Shown here piece after piece: positions 32,162-41,469 of a DNA stretch of 64,000 nucleotides. Source of the DNA: Monocercomonoides exilis (lineage: Eukaryota; Preaxostyla; Oxymonadida; Polymastigidae); the NCBI GenBank assembly GCA_001643675.2, contig LSRY02000007.1:1814001-1878000 (forward strand). The letters run 5' to 3'. How positions within the stretch are numbered: the stretch's first letter is position 1; each line of letters starts with the position of its first letter. Under the pieces are notes generated by a model that saw nothing but the letters and a program-made list of their open reading frames with translations, did not search any database and was not told the origin of the DNA. The position numbers were made by a program, and so were the translations under genes.

Positions 32162-35100
32162 TTAATTCAAGAAAGAAATGGATGCCATTTGCGTTTCAGT
32201 GGCTTGTGGAACGAACACTTTCTGAAACTTGAGAAATTCGACACTCGAAGTGGAAGAATACATCATCACCTGCACAGAGAATAATAAAATGTGGACGAAA
32301 TTTATGTTCAATGAACACATTAAACAAAAAGAAAGTTAAATAATTCACATTAGAAATTTCACAATCAACAATCTTCGCAAACGATGAATTGAACTTCAGC
32401 TGGAACATCGCTTATGTAAAGCAAGGGAACTTGTGCTCCGTTCTTGAAAAAGTCAACTCTGCCTGGAATGGTCGACAAGTTCAGCTCCATCATAATTTCA
32501 TCGCCGCTTCCCCAGAAGAAACCTGCATCGCGCTTCGAGTGGCATGCTCCGTGTGTTCCTTGATAGCCGCTGAGGTTGCATTTTAAAATGAATAGAAATT
32601 TTAAGATTGAAAATTTTTAATATGTTAGAAGATATACAAATGAAACAATTATGAAAAATAAAAAAGAATAAATGCAAAAACAGAATATTATTCAAAATTG
32701 TGAATTAAGTAAAAAGTGAAATAAAATCTTTTATGAATTAAATAAATGAGCAATTGCAAACCAGGTCTTGCTAACACATAAGCTCATTCCCTCTGCGCAG
32801 GCAAGTTTGATGCAAAAGAACATCATCCCACAAGAACGAATGAGTGTGATTGAAATTCGTGTGAATTTGCGGTTAAACACAAAAACAGAGGAAGAATATC
32901 AAATAAATAAATAAATAAATAAATACGCCGAATTGAATGGAATGCAAAATCAGCTAGACACACTTCCTCCATAATAGCCAGCATGATTTGAGTTATTCTC
33001 AACCAAAGATGCGCTTAAAGGATAGACGCCAAAAGCTGTAAAAGGAAAAAGAAAGACAGATTATCATGATGAAAAGTAAATTACGTAAATTTGAAATGAA
33101 TAATTTCAAATTTATTTCGAAAAAAGTCAAAAAAAATTTTCCGAAAAGCAAACTGATGCAATTTTGAATTGACTTAATTCGAAACGATCTTGATACATAT
33201 GAAACAGCAAAGATAAAGAAAAAGAAAAAGAAAAGAAAAATGAATTAAAAAATGGAAATTTGAAATAAAAATAAATACATTTGATAAATTCCCTATTGCA
33301 AGATAAGTCCAAATTGATTGAAAGGATTACGGAAGGTTGAAGAAAGCCATTAATAAAATGAAAAAAAATCATCAATGCGTATTCCATAAGAAAAAATGTT
33401 AAAAAATGAAATTTTAAAAGAGTTAAATCAAAATTTACAGGAAAAAAAATAGCAAAAATTTCTTATAAAATGACAGTCAATCATAAAAATGTCGTTCATT
33501 TCCATTGAAAAAATAACAGCATCAAAAGAATAAAAGAGTTCAAATTTCTCAGCAAACATCCTTCATCACATAAGGCACAAGGATTGATTTGGCACTTGAG
33601 CCGCCGGCCAAAGAAAGAACAGATCCTTCAATTTTGTACGCTCCTTGTGTCAATGCCCTGAAATTGGTTGCACTCACTTGAAAACATGAATAGAAACGCA
33701 AAGGTCAATGATAATTTTTTAAATATCATTTTAATTAGGAATTAAGAAATATTAAAATGTTAAATGAAATAAGAATATCCTTCACACTTTCGATGTCTTC
33801 GGCTGCTGCTCCCTTCCCTTCCTTCAGACTCTCAAGATTCCCAAGAAGCTTTTCCAGCTTGCCTTTCTTTTCTTCCACTTCCTTTTTCATGTTTTCATAT
33901 GCAGCACGTGAAGCATCCCTTTCTCTCACAGCTGCCTCTCTCAACCTTCGCGCTTCGACCATTTCTTTGCGAATGCGCTCTTTCTCTCTCCTTTCTTTTT
34001 CTTCCTCGTCTCTCCCTTTTATCACAGCATCTTTTTGCCACAAAACGAATGAATGTGTTTCTTTGACAGTTGAAAATACAACACTTGAAGTTTGCATTCC
34101 TGGTATATATGAAGAAGAAGAAGAAGAAGAAGAAAATGATGATGGTGATGGCGATGGTGATGTGCTGCTTGATGAAAATGATGGATCTGATGGGCCTGTC
34201 AGCATCGATGAATAAAAGCCATCTTTTGACATACTTGCAGATTTGCATATTCTCCCTATTGTTTTCAAAGCAAGAGTAGCTGCATCAGAAACTCCACTAT
34301 CGGGGCTGCATTCCTCGATCATATAAAGCGCTTCTAGGAATTCGTCGGTAATCCACGATATTTCGCCGCTGTGAATCAAAGCAGTCATAATGCGAAGCAT
34401 TGTAACTGTGTAAATAGACAGCTCTTCTGTTGACACATTTTCGGAAGAGGCAAAGGCAAATGCGGAAAATGAAGATGAAGCAATTGATGAAACAACATTT
34501 TGAGAAGATAATGACGAAGATGAAGATGAAGAAGAAGAAGAAGATGATGATGATGACGATGAAGATGATGATGAAGAGGAAGATGGATGATCAGATGAAG
34601 ATGAACTTGTTGATTTTGTTGAAGATGTTGGAGCTTTCGAAATGGTCCATGAAAGAGCTCCAGTTGCGCTCTCTTTTATTTTTTTGCCTTCTAATCCAGA
34701 ATTTGTCGCGAAGTTTGGAGATCTGAAGTGACGCTTTTCTGCTCTTTCAGCAATCAACTCTCGATATGTCAAAATACTTGCCACTCCTTTTTCCAAAAAC
34801 TCTGAGGACGCAATTGTTTGCCCAAGGTCTTTTTTCCATATTAAAATTTTTCCTAAAGCTTCGATTCCAACTGAATTTATGACACTGTCCTTTGACTTCA
34901 AAAAAAAAGAAAATGTACGTAATTGCTCAAAACAGATAAACAAATCTCAAACGCATGACAAAGACAATAATCCAGCTGTAAGAGAGTCTGTTGCCCATTC
35001 CTTTGCAAGTCCTCGTTTTTCCGTCATCATTGCGTGAATACTTAAAAGGCTTATCAAAAATAAAGATAGTTCCTTGATTTCCTGTTCAGAAAGAGGAAAT

Positions 35101-35467
35101 TCATTGAAAATAAATAAAAAGAAAGATGGATACAAAAGTTTCGCAATTTGTTTCTTCTTCTAAAAATGTTACTAATATATTAACTAATCCGCATTCTAGC
35201 ATTAATCTCCCATTTTGAAGGTCTTTAAAAAATTTCAAATTAAGATTTGAGGAAAAAATAGTAAAATCTTCTAACTATGTATTAAAGCTGTTAAAAGTTC
35301 AATCAATGCATATTTGCGTTTTTCTTTATCGAGTTTCATTTCAATTTTCAATTCTTCAATTTCATTTGCCTAAGTAATTTCAAGAAATATTTAATGTTTA
35401 TTTTTTTTTAACACTTCATTCTAATAAATATTATAACACCTGCATTAGCCACCCTCTCGTAGACCAT
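32162..35467 (-). CDS. Multi-exon coiled-coil protein with C-terminal SPRY-like domain
   Basis: I reconstruct twelve exons: 35453-35467, 35276-35369, 35134-35222, 34953-35081, 33788-34895, 33558-33676, 33279-33292, 33155-33189, 32964-33035, 32762-32792, 32383-32569, 32162-32269. All junctions are GT-AG and phase-consistent, giving about 666 residues and a TAA at 32162-32164. The N-terminal half is helical/ARM-like (LMLECGLVNILVTFLEEET), then Ser runs, then a charged coiled coil (KERIRKEMVEARRLREAAVR). The C-terminal half is SPRY-like: RALTQGAYKIEGSVLSLAGG, HAGYYGG, then GSGDEIMMELNLS and GRVDFFKNGAQVP, the classic GD-x-I/E-x-L...F-x-KNG pattern. SPRY domains bind partner proteins. The first exon (5 codons) and the 14-nt exon are the least certain. 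Function unknown. Confidence 0.7.
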
Positions 35468-36023
35468 GGTTTTAAAGATTGAGTTTTGACCCCCATGAAA
35501 AGAATGCGATTCTATTTTGTTTGAAATAAAAGTATGTCATAATTGATCCTTATGAAATATCCAAAACAAAAACAACATTTCAAACATAACATTTTGTACT
35601 AAAAATGTTTTTTTTTTTTTTTTTTTTTTTTTTTTGTAATCCACATTTATATAATTTTTTTAAAATGATATTTATGCAAAATCTTTGAATATATGAAAAA
35701 AACAAACATTTGTTCCATATGTTTTCAACTATCTTTCCTTCACAAGGAAAACATTTTTTTTGAGAAAATATTAGAAATAATTATCTATTGAGTAAAATGT
35801 TTGAAAAGATTTTTGGAAACAAAATTTTTAATAAAATTTTTTCCGATTTTCATTAATTTTGTTTTTTAAAAATGAAAACACTGTTGAAATAACTTATTCG
35901 ATGGAGATAATTTTTGTTCGTATAAACATAATTTATATTTTTATTAATAAATGCATAAAACAATTGATATAATTTGTTTGATACTATTATTTCAACGGAT
36001 CAAACACATATATAATTATAAAA
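35468..36023. other. Divergent spacer with a 28-T run
   Basis: Separates the minus-strand SPRY gene from the plus-strand beta-helix gene, so it probably holds both promoters. It contains a homopolymer of 28 T at 35608-35635. No defined promoter motif was recognised. Confidence 0.5.
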
Positions 36024-39000
36024 ATGAGTATTTCAATCATTGCTTTGATTTGCACTTTTTCAAATTTTTGCGCTTTTGATGCAAACAGCATCAACTGCCC
36101 TTATTTAAAAAGTGATTTTATAGCAAAAGAAGCAGAATTTGTAACAATTTTTGTTTCTGAAAAAGGAGACGACAACATTCAAGATTGCGGAACTGAAGCA
36201 GAGCCATGCAAAACCATTGGAAAAGGAATAGAGCAACTTGGGAAAAATGCTGAAGCTAAAACGCTAAAGATTATTGATTCTGCATCGACACCCTATGGTT
36301 TTTTGTTTTCAGAGGATTTCAGCCTGACGATAACGACAAATTCCCAACAAGCAGTCAGAAGAACGATGACATTTGACTTGAATGAGCTGGCTGGAAAAGG
36401 AAAATTCCATTTGACAAACGAAAAGATTTTGAAGCTGGAACATATTACCTTCAATCTTCTTCCGTTGAAAAATTTAGAGGGGCCGAAGGAAACCGACGAA
36501 TCAACAGCAATTATTCTCTCAAAAGGAGTAAGTGGAGACCTGACAATACATGATTGTGGTACTTATATTGAGAAATGGACGGATGACTACGCTCCGTTTT
36601 CGGTGCTTATGATTACTGAAGGAAAAGTCACAATCGATGAATTTGACTTCATATCTTCAAAATATTACTATCTATCTAATGCGATTATTCTCCACATTTC
36701 CGAAGGCGTTAACGTGCAAAAGCTGAAAGGATTTAACATCAACAATGTGAAATTGAACAAAGATTGCGCACTTGAACTTCCATCTTCATATACTTTAGAA
36801 GGAAGCAATCTATGGTCAGTTGAGCGGAAAAGTGGAGATGCTGCATTGATAAACTCAAAAAGCGGAGCAGATCAAAAAGTAGCAATTACAATTTCCAAAT
36901 GCTTTCCCTCTTCTTCAGAATCTCAAAAATCGTCGAAAGGGGGATGCTTTTATTTTGAAATGCTCCATCCTGAAAGTGTTCTAAACATTTTGAACACAAA
37001 ATTCAGATTTGGAAAAGCTATGAGAGGTGGAGGTGTGATGATTGGTGCAACAAAAGGAAAAGTGAAACTGGAGAATGTACAATTTGAAGAATGCGAGGCA
37101 ATCGAAGATGGCGGAGGGCTTCTGATACTTGACTTGACTCATATGGCAGAATTTGAATGCATAAACGTAACATTTGAAGAATGCAAATCAGCGGATGGAG
37201 GAGGAGTTAAAGTTATTTTAGAAGAGGAAGGGATCAAAGGAGATACTATTTTTTTCAAGAACTGTTTCTTCAGCAAAAATGAAGCGGAAGGCAGAGGAAA
37301 TGATGCAACGATCAGATGCAATGGAGATTCAGAATTGATTGAAACACCTTTTGATGCTTCTTCCTTCAGCATGACAGAGAAGAATCGAGTGTGCGTGATA
37401 AAAAATGACGGCTCCACTGTCATTCATGATGATTGGCTGCGAGTTGGTTATCTGAACATCAACACAGACGCAGAAAACGGAGTTGACAGCGCAGAATGCG
37501 GACAGCCAGGAAAAACTGCATGTAAAACGATAAAGCAAGCAATAGAGAATTGCCTTCCAGGAAGGTCGTTCAAAGTCTATACTACAGATGAATGCAATAA
37601 ATACGATACAGAGCCAATAACAGTTGAATGGCGGAACGTTGAAATTACTAACATGAACGATTATGCTATTTCAATAACAACTGTGCTCGATGAAATGAAA
37701 GTTCAGCAGGGCGAGGGGATGTTCAACGTGAAACAGGGAGGATATTTAGAACTTTATAAAGCAAAAGTCGAAGTGGATACAACACGAAAAAGCGGGAGGG
37801 ACAATGGACTGTTTGTAGGCGATGGAGAAGATGCCGGATTCTGCATTTATCGAGTTAACGTAACTGCAAAGGATCCCAAACAAGCTCTGAACTGTGTTTT
37901 GATTGAATGCAAGATTGGTGACTTCGAAATTCGAGAAACGATTTTCGAGCACTTCACATCCGCCTTCGCATTGATGCTTGCAGATAATTCAAAAAAGGTT
38001 GATCTGATTAGGGTTGTATTCGACTCGATAACTACCACGAGCAAGACTCAATCTGTTGTCACGATTTTGAGTGGGTGCCTTTTTGTCTATGGGGACCACT
38101 TGACATTTTCAAATTGCAACTCAATTGAACACAAGATTGGCGGAGCGCTACATTTGGAGTTTGGAAAAGGTAAATATTACAGTTCATTTTACGATCTGAG
38201 ATTCATTAACTGCTCATGCAAGAGTCCACAAACGGCAACAGGTGAGATGAATTCAAAGTTTAATGAAGAATCAAAAGGCGGAGCGATGTATATTCGCGCA
38301 ATTGATGAGGCAACAGATAAACTGAAACTTCGATTGAATAACATAACATTCACGAACTGTAGCGCCGACAAAGGCGAAAATATTTTCTTATCTTTTCCAG
38401 TTGGACTGGAGCAGATAGACGAAGAGATCTTTGAATTTGAGATGGAAGGGATTTATGGAAAGCAGAATTATGTTCTTCTTGAGGAAAGAAAAGACGGAGA
38501 AAACAACATTGTTGATCTTTTGAGTGACGAAAAATATAAAATACCTTATCATTCAAAAAACATATATGTCGGAGGAGAAGCATCCAGCAAAGCGAAGACA
38601 TGCGGAAGAGCAGAAGAGCCATGCGATCTGATCAGCACTGGAATTCATCATGGAATGCAAAATGGCTATTTGACAATGCTCATCATTGATAGAGTTTATG
38701 TCGATGAGCCGTTATTATTAGATCAATTTGTGACGCTTTCATCAGCACCAAAAGTTTTCTCTTCTTCTCTGTCAACAACAGCACCAAATCGGGGGACACT
38801 CCGTGTTGGCTCCAACATCAAAGCGAGAGAATCTAAAGCTGTTTTTGAGATGAATAATGATCTAATCTATTTCAACCACATTGACATCGAATATCCTGAT
38901 GCTGTTGAAGGAGATGCACTTGATATTGTTTATTGCTCTTATGATTTGGAAATTAATGATGTTGTGTTTAGGCCATGGTACACGGGCTTAAAAGGAGAAA

Positions 39001-40100
39001 ATGTTCTTGGCGGAGAAGGAAAGCCTTTACCATACACGCTGATTACTTATGTGGAAGGAGTTTGCGAGATTACCCAGTTGAATGTTCAAGGAAGAAATGG
39101 AAATATTACAGGAAAGAGCAAGCACAGCAACAGTCAAATTCAAAACTATAGATACTTTGAGAAAATGGATGAAATGGAATCAAATTCCGGAACAGAGTTC
39201 AAAATCAACGAGAACGATGATCCGTTGTGTTCATGGGACTCTGGGCTTATTTCTGTTCGAAGATCTTTCCTCATAAGCATAGTTGACAGCTCGTTTTATG
39301 ATATCAGTGAAGGTGCAATTCTATCGAACTCAAGTGGAATGGACATTAGGAATATCAGCTTTGCGAATAATCATCCGATTGGAGAGAATTGGGAGAAGTA
39401 TCCTTCGATGAGGCACAACATTAGAATTTTCTTAAAATCAAAGTATACTTGGCCTCACATTCATTCCTTGGCTCCTGGAAGCGATGGACTTGATGGAAAG
39501 CCGTTTGGAATGGTTACCGAAAAAGAGCCAAGTGGAACAGTTGTTGAGAACATGGATTCATATTTCTTTTCACCCGTTTTGAAGAATGTTACGCTGAAAA
39601 GAGAAGAAGAAGCTGGCCAAAAGAATGAACTTCAGAGTGAAAATGAAATTGAGAAAGAAATTGAAGCAATTGTTCGTGGAAGTTATTTGTTTCCTTGTGG
39701 GCTGACGTTTGAAGCATCCAAAAAAAAGAAAGGAGAAGAAATGAAATGGACAAATTGCCCTGTTTCAGAATATACAAATGAGACCGAAATGAGAGTGAAG
39801 ATTCCTCAGTCTATATTTGATGTGGACGAGTACACATCAGTGGTATGCCGCTTGACTTATTCAAATGGAGTTATTAATGGAGAAAATAAGCACTCAGCAA
39901 GTGTCATTTTGGCGAAGCGGAAAAAAAATGATCCACACGAAAACAACCCAACGAAACCAACGAAAACACATCTTGTTGCAATCATTGCCTCCACAAGTGC
40001 TTTTGCAGTTGTTGCTGTTGTGGTTGTGATTGTTACTGTTGCGTGTGTTGTAAGAAGCAAAAAACGAAACCAATATAAAACAATCAAAGATGCCAAATAG
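36024..40100 (+). CDS. Beta-helix surface protein with signal peptide and C-terminal TM, no kinase tail
   Basis: An intact 1,358-residue frame. It starts with a signal peptide (MSISIIALICTFSNFCAF). The ectodomain has short repeated strands and G/N/S turns typical of right-handed parallel beta-helices (pectin-lyase-like fold), with several N-x-S/T sites. Three modules carry the same Cys landmark as the giant gene: DCGTEAEPCKTI (Cys codon near 36186), ECGQPGKTACKTI (37497) and TCGRAEEPCDLI (38599). A TM segment follows near residues 1318-1343 (VAIIASTSAFAVVAVVVVIV), then a very short basic tail ending at a TAG. It resembles the 4815-17242 protein in architecture but stops right after the membrane. 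Probably a cell-surface protein; ligand unknown. Confidence 0.85.
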   Translation: MSISIIALICTFSNFCAFDANSINCPYLKSDFIAKEAEFVTIFVSEKGDDNIQDCGTEAEPCKTIGKGIEQLGKNAEAKTLKIIDSASTPYGFLFSEDFSLTITTNSQQAVRRTMTFDLNELAGKGKFHLTNEKILKLEHITFNLLPLKNLEGPKETDESTAIILSKGVSGDLTIHDCGTYIEKWTDDYAPFSVLMITEGKVTIDEFDFISSKYYYLSNAIILHISEGVNVQKLKGFNINNVKLNKDCALELPSSYTLEGSNLWSVERKSGDAALINSKSGADQKVAITISKCFPSSSESQKSSKGGCFYFEMLHPESVLNILNTKFRFGKAMRGGGVMIGATKGKVKLENVQFEECEAIEDGGGLLILDLTHMAEFECINVTFEECKSADGGGVKVILEEEGIKGDTIFFKNCFFSKNEAEGRGNDATIRCNGDSELIETPFDASSFSMTEKNRVCVIKNDGSTVIHDDWLRVGYLNINTDAENGVDSAECGQPGKTACKTIKQAIENCLPGRSFKVYTTDECNKYDTEPITVEWRNVEITNMNDYAISITTVLDEMKVQQGEGMFNVKQGGYLELYKAKVEVDTTRKSGRDNGLFVGDGEDAGFCIYRVNVTAKDPKQALNCVLIECKIGDFEIRETIFEHFTSAFALMLADNSKKVDLIRVVFDSITTTSKTQSVVTILSGCLFVYGDHLTFSNCNSIEHKIGGALHLEFGKGKYYSSFYDLRFINCSCKSPQTATGEMNSKFNEESKGGAMYIRAIDEATDKLKLRLNNITFTNCSADKGENIFLSFPVGLEQIDEEIFEFEMEGIYGKQNYVLLEERKDGENNIVDLLSDEKYKIPYHSKNIYVGGEASSKAKTCGRAEEPCDLISTGIHHGMQNGYLTMLIIDRVYVDEPLLLDQFVTLSSAPKVFSSSLSTTAPNRGTLRVGSNIKARESKAVFEMNNDLIYFNHIDIEYPDAVEGDALDIVYCSYDLEINDVVFRPWYTGLKGENVLGGEGKPLPYTLITYVEGVCEITQLNVQGRNGNITGKSKHSNSQIQNYRYFEKMDEMESNSGTEFKINENDDPLCSWDSGLISVRRSFLISIVDSSFYDISEGAILSNSSGMDIRNISFANNHPIGENWEKYPSMRHNIRIFLKSKYTWPHIHSLAPGSDGLDGKPFGMVTEKEPSGTVVENMDSYFFSPVLKNVTLKREEEAGQKNELQSENEIEKEIEAIVRGSYLFPCGLTFEASKKKKGEEMKWTNCPVSEYTNETEMRVKIPQSIFDVDEYTSVVCRLTYSNGVINGENKHSASVILAKRKKNDPHENNPTKPTKTHLVAIIASTSAFAVVAVVVVIVTVACVVRSKKRNQYKTIKDAK

Positions 40101-40273
40101 CCTAGTTGATTGTGGCACAATTTATCAAATTAGTATTTTTGATTTTCAAAAATAATATTTGGTAAAATAGTTATAGCACGATATGTAGTCATTGATTGCT
40201 TATTATTTTTATTTTTATTTTTGAACTGCTTTGATGAGATGTCTTTGAGACTAACTGTAATTTGCTTTTAAAG

Positions 40274-40867
40274 AGCTGGCAACATTCTTTTTATATTCAG
40301 CCAATTAGTTGTATAATGGTTTTTTTTTTCACTTTTTTCTGCGTTGCAGAGAATTAGAGTAATTTTAATGATGCAAATTTATTGTTTTTTTTTAACTTCT
40401 TTTTTATTTTTTTATTGTTTTTTAATTTTTAATAGTGGAGTGATTCATTGTTGGAATTATTTATGTGCAAGAAATTTTCTTGAAAGATTTGCATTATCAA
40501 TTTTTCCATCCGAACGAGCATTAATGCAAGCTCATTTTTTTGAATCACATTTAATTTTCATATTTCAAATTTCTGGGATAAAATTTATAGTTATTTGTAT
40601 GCTTTTATTTACGAATTTTTTTAGGAATCTCCTGATTCAGCAATAAGATTCCCTTTCAATTTTATTATTCAATGTTTTTGTGAGTTGCGTCACGCGCTTC
40701 ACTTTTTAAGAGTTCATAAAAGTAGTGTAGCTGAATATTTATTTCCACAACTGTTTATTTTTTTGCAAACTTGTGATATTTCGCATGACAAAGCATTTAA
40801 AAAGCATCCAATGGTATTGAATTATAAAATAATTCCTATACAGAACATTGAAGTGTGTGAAACATGA
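40274..40867 (+). CDS. Small multi-exon hypothetical gene, 5' end unsure
   Basis: Four phase-consistent exons: 40274-40318, 40358-40383, 40436-40589 and 40625-40867, ending at TGA. Introns are very short (39, 52 and 35 nt) with AG acceptors. The joined frame reads SWQHSFYIQPISCIM, then SNFNDANLFGVIHC, then ERFALSIFPSERALMQAHFF, then ESPDSAIRFPFNFIIQ and ELRHALHFLRVHKSS. Composition is much more protein-like than the spacer. The ATG that closes the first listed exon (40316-40318) could itself be the start; otherwise an upstream exon is missing. A branch-like ACTAAC lies just upstream at about 40252. No family recognised. Confidence 0.45.
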
Positions 40868-41391
40868 ATATATCCGTGCTGTTTGAATCATGATTTGATG
40901 AAAGACAAAAACAAAAAACTTGTCATAGGTTCATCAATATTTTATAGAGAGATAAAATCAAACAATGATTCAATCTGTAAAATAAATAAAAGCTTGAAAA
41001 AACAATATCGTTTTTTTATAACTTTGCTATTTTGTTAATGAAAACATTTAGGTGAATAAGTTGTTAACAAAATTTTCTACCATTATTATTTTTTTAATGT
41101 TTTTATGAATAAGTTTATTTTTATTGTTGTGTGTTTTTCTTTAATTCATAATTATTCATTTTATATACTAAAATTTAACTAAACGGAAAACTGAATATTA
41201 ATACATTTTTATTTGAATTTCTGCTTTTGCTGAAAAGACTTTTATAATCGCAACTGGCTTATGATTGAATCATGGTCATTATCAGATATTTCTAAAGAAC
41301 AAAGTTTGAACATCTTCAAAAGTGTTTTATGAATAATCGTATTTATCCTTAATTTTTTCTCTGAAAAGTAGAAACATTTTTTGTTCAAAAC
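40868..41391. other. Spacer
   Basis: AT-rich, no gene or repeat recognised. It might hide a first exon of the next gene, whose open frame lacks an upstream ATG. Confidence 0.45.
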
Positions 41392-41469
41392 TTGCATCCT
41401 AAATATAAAGGAAATGAACGAAATGCAACCGATGCTGCAAATTCAAAAATATCTTCTGTACCATTTTCA

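Noticed and set aside
35608-35635. T28 run as the poly-A tail of a retrocopy
   Set aside because: No adjacent retrotransposon sequence or target duplication was seen; it is an intergenic homopolymer.
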